A stretch of DNA of 64,000 nucleotides from the NCBI RefSeq assembly GCF_014062315.1, contig NZ_JACGLT010000002.1:473007-537006 (forward strand). Reading direction: 5' to 3'. The DNA is from Gelidibacter maritimus. GTDB lineage: Bacteria > Bacteroidota > Bacteroidia > Flavobacteriales > Flavobacteriaceae. Position 1 is the stretch's first letter, and each line of letters begins with the position of its first letter. Below the pieces are notes generated by a model that was given only the letters and a program-made list of their open reading frames with translations, ran no database searches and was not told the origin of the DNA. The position numbers and the translations under genes are program-made. Positions 1-9,528 of this stretch are shown here, piece after piece.

Positions 1-891
1 ACCTTCAATAACCACATATCTATTATTTGCTTTATCCTCAATGGCATAATTTATAAAAGGGCCAGCCATAAAGGCATTCTTCACATCCCAAATACCTCTC
101 GATTCAAATGCTGGTTTTCCGTCAACCGTAGTTTCATTTAAATAGGGTGTATACGCTTCTTCAGTAATCATATAAGAACCTTCCACGGGGCCTGGAATAT
201 GAACTTTTCCAATAGAATCTCTCATTCTTACAATATCCACAATAGCACTATCGCCTTTTTTAATGGTGCTAAGTGGCACCTCATAAATCATGATGTCCAT
301 GGTGCCCGTAGGAATATCTTTTCTGATCCAAAAGAAGTCCTTTTCTTGCTTTGCTATGCGATAAGCGGTTTGAAAGTTCAAATTGACGCCTAAAGTTTCT
401 TCAAGGGGTTGATCATCCATCAACGAGATCTTGATGCGGCGCTGGTTTTCTTTTAATTCTTCCTTTTTAAAAGCGGCAATTATCTCGTCGGCATTGCTTT
501 CTAACTGATCTTTAATTTGTTGATCAGTTTTTCCTGAAACAACAACAACGGTTTGAGGTCTTGCATAGACATTACTTTTTATGGCCATTCCTGCTTCTCC
601 ACCCTTTTCAATTTTTAAAATAATTCTGTTTTTAGTCGCAAAGCCCTCAAATACCATTGGTGGCATTTGGTTGAGTGAAAATACGGGTTCTTCTGGAGTT
701 AAAAGCGGAATGGAGGCTGCAACAACGTCTCTAATGGTCTCGCCTACACTGTCATCCCAAAGTAAATTATCAACAACTACCAACAGATTATTGATGTTGC
801 CGCTAGATGAAGGAATGATGCGTTGGTCTTTGCCATTGTTACAGGATGTAAACAAGAATAAAGAAATGGCAATAGCATAAATTGTTTTCAT
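1..891 (-). CDS. DUF4837 family lipoprotein (partial, C-terminus beyond window)
   Basis: The reading frame is open from an ATG at 889-891 to the left edge of the window, so at least 297 residues are present and the C-terminus is missing. The N-terminus has a short hydrophobic signal ending in LFTSC-NNG, a lipoprotein box, so the protein is probably lipid-anchored in the cell envelope. The overall sequence (LLVVVDNLLWDDSVGE near the start, then ENQRRIKISLMDDQP) matches my memory of the DUF4837 family, which is confined to Bacteroidota and has no known function. It lies upstream of the lytic transglycosylase gene on the opposite side of a short gap and is read in the same direction. Confidence 0.8.
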   Translation of the reverse strand, partial: MKTIYAIAISLFLFTSCNNGKDQRIIPSSSGNINNLLVVVDNLLWDDSVGETIRDVVAASIPLLTPEEPVFSLNQMPPMVFEGFATKNRIILKIEKGGEAGMAIKSNVYARPQTVVVVSGKTDQQIKDQLESNADEIIAAFKKEELKENQRRIKISLMDDQPLEETLGVNLNFQTAYRIAKQEKDFFWIRKDIPTGTMDIMIYEVPLSTIKKGDSAIVDIVRMRDSIGKVHIPGPVEGSYMITEEAYTPYLNETTVDGKPAFESRGIWDVKNAFMAGPFINYAIEDKANNRYVVIEG

Positions 892-916
892 GGTGTGGTT
901 TTTAATTTTATAACAC

Positions 917-2500
917 TTATCGTGAAAGTTTAAGTGTTGTTCCTACTTTTAAATTACTACCACTAATATCGTTCCAATCTTTGATATTTTGAATTGAAAC
1001 TCCAGGAAATTTTCTTGAAATGCTCCATAAGGAATCTCCTGACCTTACTTTATAGGTTTGAGAACCGCCGGAGGCAGCATTTTGGTTATTCGATTTTGAG
1101 GCCACAGATTTTGACGCTGAAGTTGTTGGTTGCGTTCTATAGATGGTTAGGCGCTGCCCAATTCTTATATTATTACTCCGCAAACCATTCCACTGTTTCA
1201 ATTGGGAAACACGCACCCCAAATTGTCGTGCTATTTTTCCTAAATTATCACCTGAAACTACTCTATAGGTCGTTTTGGTTTCAGAATTAAACAATTGAGG
1301 TAATGGTTTTTCGCGTTTGTTCATTTCATTGTTGACAAACTCATAAATGCTCGCTTCGTTGGTCACAAACCTTCCAACGGCATGTCTTGGCAACCTTAAG
1401 GTATAATTCTTACCTTCAACAAACGGAATGATATCCAACTTATACGAAGGATTTAGAAACTGTAATTCTTCCATTGGCAGTTCCAATAATTCTGAAACCT
1501 GATCTAAACTAATGGTTTGCTTAACGTGTATCGTATCAGTATCGATATATCTAAAATCTGGTCGGTGTTTTTTAAATCCGTGCTCTTCAGCATATTCAAA
1601 AATATACATGGTGGCTAAAAAGGCTGGCAAATAACCTGCCGTTTCCCTTGGTAAATAAGGTCTGATATTCCAATAGTTTTCATAACCACCTGAACGGCGT
1701 ATTGCTTTACTGACGTTGCCCGGACCGCAGTTATATGAAGCCAAAGCTAAATCCCAATCGCCAAATATCTCATAGAGCCGCGCCAGATATTTACTGGCCG
1801 CTTCTGTAGATTTAAGCGGATCACTACGCTCATCTACATAACTGCTGACATTTAAATTATATTGCTTCCCGGTAGCAAACATAAATTGCCATAAACCTGT
1901 GGCGCCTACGCGCGACTTTGCTCGTGGTTTTAAGGCTGACTCTACAATGGCCAAATATTTTACTTCTAACGGAATATTATAATTGTCCAACTCTCTTTCA
2001 AACATTGGGAAATAATAATCGCTCAGAGACATCAATCGTTCCAGAGAATTGCGTCGGTGTTTTAAGTAGGATTTGATGACACTTTCTAAAGACTCATTGT
2101 ATTCAATATTAAATGGCGTCTTGGCACTTAACTTATGCAATCTTGCTTTTAAAGTGTCTGTAGGCAACTCTGGATAATCAACCGCATCATATTTTAAATC
2201 TGTAACAGAAGCATAAATACTATCAAACAATTCGTTGCTATATAATTCTTCAAGCCATTTTTGATCAAATTCTGAGGCCAGTTGCAAATCTTCAATAGTT
2301 TTTGAAGACAAGGAGTCGGTTACAGGTTCTATTTCCTTAATAGCTAAATTTTTCCCATCACTAATGGAATCAATTTGAACTAAATCAATTTTATGAGGTG
2401 CGGCAGTAGTGCTGTCATTTTTCACTGTTTTTATTTGCGAAAAACTTAAGCCATACACACATAAGGCACCAAAAGTTAAATATGCTAGTTTTTGGTTCAT
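917..2500 (-). CDS. MltD-like membrane-bound lytic murein transglycosylase with LysM repeats
   Basis: This 527-residue protein should cleave peptidoglycan glycan strands in the periplasm. It has an N-terminal signal (about residues 1-21), a linker rich in D, S and T, and an SLT/goose-lysozyme-type domain at about 170-290. The catalytic glutamate is E187 in LAIVESALKP, followed by GATGLWQF and ALASYNCGPGNV, which are the standard SLT motifs. A degenerate LysM-like stretch (about 330-370) is followed by two clear LysM peptidoglycan-binding modules: one begins TYRVVSGDNLGKIA, the other is the C-terminal YKVRSGDSLWSIS. Domain order and length match MltD of flavobacteria. The start is the only ATG in front of the signal peptide. 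Confidence 0.93.
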   Translation of the reverse strand: MNQKLAYLTFGALCVYGLSFSQIKTVKNDSTTAAPHKIDLVQIDSISDGKNLAIKEIEPVTDSLSSKTIEDLQLASEFDQKWLEELYSNELFDSIYASVTDLKYDAVDYPELPTDTLKARLHKLSAKTPFNIEYNESLESVIKSYLKHRRNSLERLMSLSDYYFPMFERELDNYNIPLEVKYLAIVESALKPRAKSRVGATGLWQFMFATGKQYNLNVSSYVDERSDPLKSTEAASKYLARLYEIFGDWDLALASYNCGPGNVSKAIRRSGGYENYWNIRPYLPRETAGYLPAFLATMYIFEYAEEHGFKKHRPDFRYIDTDTIHVKQTISLDQVSELLELPMEELQFLNPSYKLDIIPFVEGKNYTLRLPRHAVGRFVTNEASIYEFVNNEMNKREKPLPQLFNSETKTTYRVVSGDNLGKIARQFGVRVSQLKQWNGLRSNNIRIGQRLTIYRTQPTTSASKSVASKSNNQNAASGGSQTYKVRSGDSLWSISRKFPGVSIQNIKDWNDISGSNLKVGTTLKLSR

Positions 2501-2663
2501 TAGTAAGGTGTTTTATAAATCAACGTTGCGTTGGTTAAAATCGTACAATAATATCTAAAATGAGCGTACAAAACAAGATTTTAACACAGCAAACTGCATT
2601 TCGTCGAATAAATCGTCCTTTTGTCCAATAATTCACTTAGATATCAGCCTCTAATCGAGATGC

Positions 2664-3851
2664 CTATTTCATGATGGCAGCAATTCCTGGGAGTGATTTT
2701 CCTTCTAAGCTTTCAAGCATTGCCCCACCGCCAGTACTCACGTAACTCACTTTATCTTCAAAGCCAAATTCTTTCACGGCAGCCACTGAATCGCCACCAC
2801 CAACAAGAGAAAAAGCGCCTTTTTTGGTAGCTTCCGCAATCGACTTTCCAAGTTCGATGGTACCTTTTGCAAAATTCTCCATTTCAAAAACGCCTAAAGG
2901 TCCATTCCATAAAATAGTTTTACATTCAAGAACCACCTCATGAAAATTTTCAATCGTTTGTGGCCCTGCATCCAAACCTTGCCATCCATCAGGAATTTCA
3001 CTCACTTTTAAAACTTGAGTCTTGGCATCATTACTAAACGCGTCGGCGGCAACGACATCAACCGGAAGATGAACTTCTACGTTTTTTTCTTTCGCTTTTT
3101 TCAAGATTTCCAAAGCCAATTCCATTTTATCATCTTCACAGATAGAATCACCAATTTTTCCACCTTGTGCCTTGACAAAGGTAAATGTCATGCCGCCTCC
3201 AATAATTAAATGGTCCACTTTATCCAATATGTTTTCAATAATGGTAATTTTAGAAGATACTTTCGCACCACCAAGGATGGCCAGTACAGGTTTTTCTCCA
3301 TTTTCCATTACTTTCTTGATGCTTTCAATTTCCTGCTCCATGAGGTAGCCGAAATATTTTCTCTCTGGGAAGAAATCGGCAATAATGGCCGTTGAGGCAT
3401 GTGCTCTATGTGCGGTTCCAAAAGCATCATTTACAAAAACATCTGCCAATTTGGATAATGCCTCGGCAAATCCCTTATCCCCAGCCTCTTCCTCTGGATG
3501 AAACCTTAAGTTCTCAAGAAGTAATATTTCACCCGGTTTTAAATTATCAGCAGCGGCCTGCGCTTCCCCACCGATACTATTATTGACAAACATAGTTTTA
3601 ACGCCAATGATATCTTCCACTTTAGCATGGATATGTTTTAAAGAGAATTCACTTTGAAAGCCTTTTGGTCGGCCAAGGTGTGACATTAAAATACAACTAC
3701 CGCCATCTTCCAATATTTTTAGTATTGTCGGTTTGGCAGCAACAATCCTGCTGTCGTCGGTAACCGTAAATTCATCGTCCAAAGGCACGTTAAAATCCAC
3801 TCTTATGAGTGCTTTCTTATCTTTAAAATTGAAATCGTTCAAAGTTTTCAT
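2664..3851 (-). CDS. pgk: phosphoglycerate kinase
   Basis: This 395-residue enzyme transfers phosphate between 1,3-bisphosphoglycerate and ADP in cytosolic glycolysis and gluconeogenesis. The family signature [15 protein letters not shown] is near the N-terminus, followed by the substrate-binding stretches SHLGRPKG and [24 protein letters not shown] lies in mid-protein and the nucleotide-binding [10 protein letters not shown] near the C-terminus. Length and motif order are normal for a bacterial PGK. A TACATTTG box lies 29 nt upstream of the ATG, so the gene probably has its own promoter. It diverges from holB on the right. Confidence 0.97.
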   Translation of the reverse strand: MKTLNDFNFKDKKALIRVDFNVPLDDEFTVTDDSRIVAAKPTILKILEDGGSCILMSHLGRPKGFQSEFSLKHIHAKVEDIIGVKTMFVNNSIGGEAQAAADNLKPGEILLLENLRFHPEEEAGDKGFAEALSKLADVFVNDAFGTAHRAHASTAIIADFFPERKYFGYLMEQEIESIKKVMENGEKPVLAILGGAKVSSKITIIENILDKVDHLIIGGGMTFTFVKAQGGKIGDSICEDDKMELALEILKKAKEKNVEVHLPVDVVAADAFSNDAKTQVLKVSEIPDGWQGLDAGPQTIENFHEVVLECKTILWNGPLGVFEMENFAKGTIELGKSIAEATKKGAFSLVGGGDSVAAVKEFGFEDKVSYVSTGGGAMLESLEGKSLPGIAAIMK

Positions 3852-3879
3852 AGGTGTCTGTTTTTAAATAAAATGGAAA

Positions 3880-3887
3880 CAAATGTA
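3880..3887 (-). promoter_or_regulatory. putative -7 box of pgk promoter
   Basis: Read on the minus strand this is TACATTTG, an exact match to the Bacteroidota -7 consensus TAnnTTTG, 29 nt upstream of the pgk start. No convincing -33 TTTG was found at the usual spacing, so the call rests on the box and its position. Confidence 0.4.
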
Positions 3888-3962
3888 ACCAATTCTGAAA
3901 TGATAATAAATGCATTCTTTTAGGAATTGGATTTGCATAAATTTTTAATGGAAAAAAATACA

Positions 3963-3970
3963 TAGTTTTG
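3963..3970 (+). promoter_or_regulatory. putative -7 box of holB promoter, near-leaderless
   Basis: TAGTTTTG matches TAnnTTTG and ends only 4 nt before the holB ATG. If used, transcription would start at or next to the start codon. A TTTG at 3932-3935 could be the -33 element, but the spacing is longer than usual. Confidence 0.4.
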
Positions 3971-3974
3971 TGCC

Positions 3975-5129
3975 ATGCAATTTGACAAAATACTAGGCCA
4001 AGATCATCTTAAAAACCACTTAACCCAAAGCGTGGACAATGGGCGCATCCCTCATGCACAATTATTTGTCGGGCCTGAAGGATCGGGAACTTTACCTATG
4101 GCCATTGCCTATGCACAATATATACTTTGCGGCAATACGAATTCTGAAAACCAAGGCGGAAACGACGCTTGCAATTTGAAGTTTAAAAACTTTTCACATC
4201 CTGATCTACATTTTGCTTTCCCAGTTGCAACGACAGATAGAGTTAAAAGCCATCCTGTTTCAAGTAATTTTTTAAATGAATGGCGACAACTATTAAAAGA
4301 GCAACCGTATGGGAATCTTTTTGATTGGTACCGCATTTTAGGCATTGATAATAAACAGGGACAAATCGGGGTTGATGAAGCTCTGAACATTGTGAAGTCA
4401 CTCTCTTTAAAATCGTATGAAGGTGGCTACAAAATTATGTTGATCTGGATGGCTGAGCGTATGAATACTTCAGCAGCCAACAAACTCTTGAAACTCATTG
4501 AAGAACCTCCTTCAAAAACCGTATTTATCCTTATAGCGGAGGATGAAGGGCAAATTATCAACACCATTCGATCCCGATGTCAAGTTTTGCATTTTCCGCC
4601 ATTGGCCGAAGTGGTCATAAAGGAAGCGCTCAAGAAAAATTACCAAATTGATGAAGCTACCGCAACAAAGATCGCCCGACAATCAGACGGAAATTACAAT
4701 AAAGCCTGCGATTTGGTCTATCACGACTCTGAAGACATTCAATTTGAAGAATGGTTTGTTTTTTGGATTCGTAGCGCCTTTAAAGCAAAAGGCAACAAAG
4801 CTGCTATTCACGACCTGATCAGTTGGAGCGAACAAGTTGCCAAAACCGGACGTGAAACACAAAAACAGTTTCTACAGTTTTGCATTGATTTTTTCCGACA
4901 AGCGCTAATGATGAACTATAATGCCAATCAATTGGTGTTTATTGAACCGAAAACCAAAAACTTTAAATTGGAAAATTTTGCGCCTTTTGTCCATGAAGGT
5001 AATATTATGGATATCAGTCAAGAACTTCAAGATGCTATTTATCATATTGAACGCAATGGGAATTCTAAAATAATTTTAACCGATCTCTCCATTAAATTGA
5101 CGCGGTTATTACACAAAAAAGCCAGTTAA
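3975..5129 (+). CDS. holB: DNA polymerase III subunit delta' (clamp loader)
   Basis: This 384-residue protein is the delta' subunit of the clamp loader that places the sliding clamp on primed DNA. The N-terminus MQFDKILGQDHLKNHL and HAQLFVGPEGSGTLPMA form a degenerate Walker A region lacking the canonical lysine, as is normal for delta'. NTSAANKLLKLIEEPP and TIRSRCQVLHFPPL (the SRC motif) are diagnostic of this AAA+ subfamily. The C-terminal third is helical and poorly conserved. The ATG sits only 4 nt after a TAGTTTTG box, suggesting a very short or absent leader. It converges with the OmpH-like gene. Confidence 0.93.
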   Translation: MQFDKILGQDHLKNHLTQSVDNGRIPHAQLFVGPEGSGTLPMAIAYAQYILCGNTNSENQGGNDACNLKFKNFSHPDLHFAFPVATTDRVKSHPVSSNFLNEWRQLLKEQPYGNLFDWYRILGIDNKQGQIGVDEALNIVKSLSLKSYEGGYKIMLIWMAERMNTSAANKLLKLIEEPPSKTVFILIAEDEGQIINTIRSRCQVLHFPPLAEVVIKEALKKNYQIDEATATKIARQSDGNYNKACDLVYHDSEDIQFEEWFVFWIRSAFKAKGNKAAIHDLISWSEQVAKTGRETQKQFLQFCIDFFRQALMMNYNANQLVFIEPKTKNFKLENFAPFVHEGNIMDISQELQDAIYHIERNGNSKIILTDLSIKLTRLLHKKAS

Positions 5130-5141
5130 AAACTGGCTCTT
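5119..5141 (+). terminator. hairpin overlapping the holB stop
   Basis: AGCCAGTT and AACTGGCT form an 8-bp stem with a short A-rich loop that spans the holB stop codon. Only a short T-poor tail follows (CTTGTT), so it is a weak intrinsic terminator candidate between convergent genes. Confidence 0.4.
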
Positions 5142-5169
5142 GTTAGATATCTACGATTAATTTAAGGCA

Positions 5170-5682
5170 TTAATCTTTTTTTTCGGCGTTAAGCGCGTCC
5201 AAAATATCTTTAGTTAAATCCTGACTTTCCTCACCGTACATCACACTTCCAGCTTCATTACTTCCTAGTATGAAAGCATATCCATTCTTCTCACCATAAT
5301 CTTTCACAAAAGATCTGATGTCTTTAATAAGTGTATCTATTTGAGATTGGCTCTTTTTTTGAATTTCTTGTTCTTCCATCTGAAATTGTTGTTGGAAACG
5401 TTGGTACTGTTGCGCTAAGGCTTGATATTGCTCTTGCGAACTTTTTTTCACCATCTGAGGATCCTTCTCCTGCATTTCGGCAGCTAAAGCTTGAAAGGAT
5501 TGACCAATACTATCTACCTTTTTGTTGAAGGCATCAATTTCAACCTGAAATTTAGCTTCAATGTCTTTTTTCTTCTGGTAATCGTTAATCAATTTGCTAT
5601 TATCAACAAATCCAATTTTTGCTTGCTCTTGACATGATGATAACATCACTAAAGTTAATAGAGCGATAAATCCTTTTCTCAT
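5170..5682 (-). CDS. OmpH/Skp family periplasmic chaperone, lipoprotein form
   Basis: This 170-residue protein resembles Skp/OmpH, the trimeric chaperone that carries unfolded outer membrane proteins across the periplasm. A signal with a lipobox-like LTLVMLSSC-QEQ gives a likely lipid-anchored mature protein. It is followed by KIGFVDNSKLINDY, typical of the family, and then a long Q/E/K-rich coiled coil at about 45-125 forming the tentacle helices. The C-terminal YGEKNGYAFILGSNEAGSVMY matches the family beta-strand region. A TACATTTG box lies 27 nt upstream. It is a single gene convergent with holB. Confidence 0.88.
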   Translation of the reverse strand: MRKGFIALLTLVMLSSCQEQAKIGFVDNSKLINDYQKKKDIEAKFQVEIDAFNKKVDSIGQSFQALAAEMQEKDPQMVKKSSQEQYQALAQQYQRFQQQFQMEEQEIQKKSQSQIDTLIKDIRSFVKDYGEKNGYAFILGSNEAGSVMYGEESQDLTKDILDALNAEKKD

Positions 5683-5708
5683 TTTTTGTGTTTATTAAAA
5701 TTTCGATG

Positions 5709-5716
5709 CAAATGTA
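5709..5716 (-). promoter_or_regulatory. putative -7 box of the OmpH-like gene
   Basis: On the minus strand the sequence is TACATTTG, matching TAnnTTTG, 27 nt upstream of the ATG. No clear -33 element is seen. Confidence 0.4.
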
Positions 5717-5891
5717 ATAAAGTCGAGGTGATATTTAAGAAAATATACAATATAGTTTTAATTAATAGTAAAAATCGTGGCCATAAATAAAATCAATGTA
5801 AAATGACGTCACAGAAAACGTTTTAAGAAGGTTTTGATTGCAAGGATAGGTAAACCGTCGCTAAAGGGCGATAAAACCCGTAAAATCCCTC

Positions 5892-6767
5892 CTATTTAGT
5901 TTTTTGATGCTTTATAACATAAATCAGGGAAGAATACTCTCCGGAAGACCGCGCCTTCAAATTTGAACGAAAACCATTCCAGAACCCTTTAATATAATTC
6001 ATGCTTCCGGATTTATATTTTTCCGAAAGGAGGCTCACATAAAAAGCATCAAAGAGCATTGGCTTCGTACTGAGCAAAGTCATGTTGACTTTATGTGCCA
6101 ACTTTTTTATGGAAGTTTGACTAAAATGCCATAAATGTCTTGGAACATCATAGGCAGCCCAAAACTGCTTGTATAGGTTTGCATCGAAACTTTTATAATT
6201 AGGCACGGCAATAATAAGCACACCATCTGGTTTTAGTAACTTATTAAACAGATCAAAATGCGCTTCAAGTTCTGGTAAATGTTCCAAAACGTGCCATAAC
6301 GTTATCACGTCAAAACGATTTGCTTCAAATTTAAAAAGTTGCTCTGTTTCAAATACAGAATGATTTGTTTTTTTGTTGGCAATTGCTCTAGCTTGCTCAT
6401 TAGGTTCAATTCCGGTTATGGCCCAACCTGCTTTTAGCGCTACCTGCAAAAAATCACCAGTACCGCATCCAACATCCAACACCGATTTTGATTCTTGACT
6501 TACTGAATTGATAAGTTTTAGTTTTCGTTTTAATGCAATCCCTTTTACAAGATGGTAGAGCTTTTCAAAGACATTCCTCTTTGCGTCCGTGTGCGAAATA
6601 TAATCCTCACTTTTATAATATTCCGGTAATTTACTTTCGGACGGTTGCGGAAAAGTTTCGAGCATTTCCAATTCGTCATTGTACAATAACTCAAAACTTT
6701 CTTGGGAAACTGAGTAATCCTTTACTTTGATATAGCAGTTTTTTTGCAACGGATCTGACACGCTCAA
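5892..6767 (-). CDS. class I SAM-dependent methyltransferase
   Basis: This 291-residue protein has a Rossmann-type methyltransferase core. VLDVGCGTGDFLQVA is the SAM-binding motif I (about residues 95-110), ITGIEPNEQAR is motif II, and DVITLWHVLEHLPEL is the downstream acidic/HVLEH motif typical of the Methyltransf_23 group. The first 60 residues (CYIKVKDYSVSQESFELL, then LPEYYKSEDYISH) resemble bacterial proteins in which a small recognition region precedes the methyltransferase. The substrate cannot be read from the sequence. It stands alone between the OmpH-like gene and the parS/mnmG region. Confidence 0.85.
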   Translation of the reverse strand: MSVSDPLQKNCYIKVKDYSVSQESFELLYNDELEMLETFPQPSESKLPEYYKSEDYISHTDAKRNVFEKLYHLVKGIALKRKLKLINSVSQESKSVLDVGCGTGDFLQVALKAGWAITGIEPNEQARAIANKKTNHSVFETEQLFKFEANRFDVITLWHVLEHLPELEAHFDLFNKLLKPDGVLIIAVPNYKSFDANLYKQFWAAYDVPRHLWHFSQTSIKKLAHKVNMTLLSTKPMLFDAFYVSLLSEKYKSGSMNYIKGFWNGFRSNLKARSSGEYSSLIYVIKHQKTK

Positions 6768-7109
6768 TAGATGATTTTAGAATGATTTTACGGAAGCGAA
6801 ATTAATCAATAGCTTGAATCTTTTGCAACAATTGATTAATACTTTTTGAAAATTTAAATCTATAAAAAGTCGTGAGCTCTTCGTTCGATTTCGAATTAAT
6901 TATACAACACTAACCTGCCCGACCGTTCAGGCGATTGCCATCAATTTATTCTGACCTTTTTCCGACAGATATACGACGCTTAAAACATTATAGTTAAAAA
7001 ATATTGAACAAAGGTTTATTTAATTAGACTGGTATCTCTTTAGATTAGAGACAATGCTCATATAAAAAACTATACGTTCCACGTGGAACATTTCAGTCAA
7101 TATTACCAC
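6768..7109. other. intergenic region between methyltransferase and mnmG containing a parS-like site
   Basis: This 342-nt AT-rich stretch lies between the methyltransferase start and the mnmG stop. The only structure seen is the parS-like palindrome near its right end. No open frame of interest was found. Confidence 0.6.
7075..7090. promoter_or_regulatory. parS-like ParB binding site, mnmG 3' side
   Basis: The core GTTCCACGTGGAAC (7076-7089) is a perfect 14-nt palindrome around CACGTG. It closely resembles the ParB target parS, whose consensus is TGTTnCACGTGAAACA. It lies 20 nt downstream of the mnmG stop. A second copy lies just upstream of mnmG, so two sites bracket one gene. Confidence 0.75.
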
Positions 7110-8981
7110 TTATCTACCCATGTAGACCAAAAGGACGGATACATCACTAGGTGTTACACCACTGATTCGGGAAGCCTGCGAAATGGTTCGTGGTTGGATT
7201 TTCTCCAATTTTTGACGTGCTTCGATACTCATGGATTTCAATTTAGAATAATCAAATCCTTCAGGAATCTTCAAATCCTCCAGTCGATTCAGCTTATCCG
7301 CATTGTTCTTCTCTTTATCAATATATCCTGAATATTTTACCTGAATCTCTGCTTGTTCAATGGTTTCTTTATCGAGGTTATGCTCTTGAACATATGCTTC
7401 AACACTTTCAATTTGTCTAACGTCGTCCATCGAAATATTAGGCCGAGCAAAAATCTTAAACAATTTTCCAGATTGATTTACCAAAGCAGAATCATTCGCT
7501 TCCAAAATAGGATTGATATCCTCTGCCTGAACACTTGTTTGCTTAAAAAATTCAACAAAAGCTTCCGACTTGGAATGTTTCTCTTCCATTCTTCTCAGAC
7601 GTTTTTCACTAGCCAAACCAAGTTCATACCCTTTAGGGGTCAATCTTAAATCGGCGTTATCCTGTCTCAATAAGGTTCGGTATTCGGCTCTGGATGTAAA
7701 CATACGATACGGCTCTTCTGTACCTTTTGTAATCAGATCATCAATTAAAACACCTATATAGGCTTCATTGCGTTTTAGGGTAAATTCCTCACGTTCCTGA
7801 ACCTGAAGGGCGGCATTTATTCCCGCAATCAAACCTTGTGAAGCAGCTTCCTCATATCCTGTGGTTCCATTTATCTGCCCGGCAAAAAACAAACCCTTAA
7901 TCAATTTGGTTTCTAAGGTATGCTTTAACTGAGTTGGTGGAAAATAATCATATTCGATAGCATATCCAGGCCTGAAAAATTTCACTTTTTCAAAACCAAC
8001 AACCGATCGTAACGCTTTAAATTGAATATCTTCCGGAAGTGAAGTTGAGAACCCATTGACATAAACCTCTACGGTATTCCAACCCTCCGGTTCAACAAAT
8101 ATTTGATGCCTATCTTTAGTGGCAAACCGATTGATCTTATCTTCTATGGAAGGACAATATCTTGGTCCGGTACTTTTAATTCGCCCATTAAACATTGGCG
8201 AACGTTCAAATCCTTCCCGTAATAAATCGTGAACCAACGGACTGGTAAAGCTCATATGGCAATCACGTTGTTCTGTCAATGGTTTGGTCACATCTGAATA
8301 AGAGAACTTTTCAGGAACCTCATCTCCGGGCTGAACAACCATTTTGGAATAATCCAAAGAACGACCATCGACTCTTGGGGGCGTTCCTGTTTTCATTCTA
8401 CCAGACTCAAAACCCAACTCAACTAATTGCTCAGTAATTCCGGTAGCTGCCCTCTCACCTGCTCTACCACCACCAAAATTTTTATCACCTATATGGATCA
8501 ATCCATTCAAAAAGGTACCGTTGGTGAGCACAACCGTTTTCGCACTTACTTCTAAACCAAGCGAGGTTCTTACTCCAACAACTTCATCATTGTCCACAAT
8601 TAATGTCGAAACCATATCTTGGTAAAAATCAAGATTTGGGGTATTTTCGAGCATCAATCGCCAATCTTCAGCAAAACGCATCCGATCACTTTGCACCCTA
8701 GGACTCCACATAGCGGGACCCTTGGATTTGTTAAGCATTTTAAACTGTATTGCGGACGTATCACTTACAATCCCACTATATCCACCTAAGGCATCAATTT
8801 CTCGCAGAATTTGCCCCTTTGCAATGCCACCCATAGCCGGATTACAGGACATCTGTGCGATATTTTGAAGGTTCATAGTAATCAATAATGTTGAACTCCT
8901 CATATTGGCCGCCGCTGCCGCAGCTTCACTTCCAGCATGGCCACCGCCAACAACAATTACATCATATACTTTATCAAACAT
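7110..8981 (-). CDS. mnmG: tRNA uridine-5-carboxymethylaminomethyl modification enzyme MnmG (GidA)
   Basis: This 623-residue FAD enzyme works with MnmE to install cmnm5 groups on the wobble uridine of some tRNAs. The N-terminal dinucleotide fold is DVIVVGGGHAGSEAAAA. It is followed by MSCNPAMGGIAKGQI, KTGTPPRVDGRSLDY, the second GidA signature region (GLFFAGQINGTTGYEEAA), and the C-terminal helical MnmE-binding domain with YSGYIDKE. Length is normal. The gene is bracketed by two parS-like sites. In many bacteria mnmG lies near the replication origin, which fits the parS sites and the candidate oriC about 17 kb to the right. Confidence 0.97.
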   Translation of the reverse strand: MFDKVYDVIVVGGGHAGSEAAAAAANMRSSTLLITMNLQNIAQMSCNPAMGGIAKGQILREIDALGGYSGIVSDTSAIQFKMLNKSKGPAMWSPRVQSDRMRFAEDWRLMLENTPNLDFYQDMVSTLIVDNDEVVGVRTSLGLEVSAKTVVLTNGTFLNGLIHIGDKNFGGGRAGERAATGITEQLVELGFESGRMKTGTPPRVDGRSLDYSKMVVQPGDEVPEKFSYSDVTKPLTEQRDCHMSFTSPLVHDLLREGFERSPMFNGRIKSTGPRYCPSIEDKINRFATKDRHQIFVEPEGWNTVEVYVNGFSTSLPEDIQFKALRSVVGFEKVKFFRPGYAIEYDYFPPTQLKHTLETKLIKGLFFAGQINGTTGYEEAASQGLIAGINAALQVQEREEFTLKRNEAYIGVLIDDLITKGTEEPYRMFTSRAEYRTLLRQDNADLRLTPKGYELGLASEKRLRRMEEKHSKSEAFVEFFKQTSVQAEDINPILEANDSALVNQSGKLFKIFARPNISMDDVRQIESVEAYVQEHNLDKETIEQAEIQVKYSGYIDKEKNNADKLNRLEDLKIPEGFDYSKLKSMSIEARQKLEKIQPRTISQASRISGVTPSDVSVLLVYMGR

Positions 8982-9003
8982 TGTTTGTTAATTTTTTAAT
9001 TCG

Positions 9004-9023
9004 ATTGTTCCACGTGGAACAAT
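9004..9023. promoter_or_regulatory. parS-like ParB binding site upstream of mnmG
   Basis: ATTGTTCCACGTGGAACAAT is a perfect 20-nt palindrome. Its central 16 nt differ from the ParB consensus TGTTnCACGTGAAACA only by the symmetric C/G pair. It sits 22 nt upstream of the mnmG ATG, inside the mnmG leader, so ParB binding could also affect mnmG transcription. Confidence 0.8.
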
Positions 9024-9092
9024 AAGTTTATTTGAGACCAGAATTAGGTCCATCAGTACATCGGAAAAAAGTTATCCTAAAATAAAAGTTTG

Positions 9093-9100
9093 CAAATATA
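9093..9100 (-). promoter_or_regulatory. putative -7 box of mnmG promoter
   Basis: On the minus strand this is TATATTTG, matching TAnnTTTG. It lies between the ybeY stop and mnmG, so the transcript leader would contain the parS-like palindrome at 9004-9023. Confidence 0.4.
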
Positions 9101-9117
9101 CGTTGATTTCCTGATAC

Positions 9118-9528
9118 TTATGATAATTTCGAAATGTAGTAGTTTTCTTTCGAACGCATTTCGGCTTGGTCCGACCCAGATTTGTCTTTATAACCACAAT
9201 AATGAAGGATACCATGAATCATAACTCGTTTCAATTCATTATCAAAAGTAACATCAAAATCATTGGCGTTCTCCTTAACTCTTTCAATTGAGATATAGAT
9301 GTCACCACTAATAAGTTTGCCAAGTGTGTAATCAAAACTAATAATATCAGTTAAGGTATCGTGATCCAAAAATTCAATATTAAGATCTAAAAGATAGGCA
9401 TCATCGCAAAAAATATAGTTGATTTCCCCTTGCCTAAAACCTTCGTTCAAAATGGCATTAGTAATCCAAACCGATAGCTGGTCTTCATTATGCAATTCAA
9501 ATTCGGTTTCGTAATTAAAGCTGATCAT
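9118..9528 (-). CDS. ybeY: rRNA maturation endoribonuclease YbeY
   Basis: This 136-residue zinc-dependent endoribonuclease acts in 16S rRNA 3'-end maturation and ribosome quality control. DHDTLTDIISFDY is the conserved central motif. The metal site is HGILHYCGYKDKSGSDQ, where the first two histidines of the usual HxxxHxxxxxH are present. The third ligand position reads KDK rather than DH, a variation I recall as usual in Bacteroidota. The start overlaps the 3' end of the DUF4175 gene by 14 nt, so the two are probably cotranscribed and translationally coupled. Confidence 0.93.
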   Translation of the reverse strand: MISFNYETEFELHNEDQLSVWITNAILNEGFRQGEINYIFCDDAYLLDLNIEFLDHDTLTDIISFDYTLGKLISGDIYISIERVKENANDFDVTFDNELKRVMIHGILHYCGYKDKSGSDQAEMRSKENYYISKLS

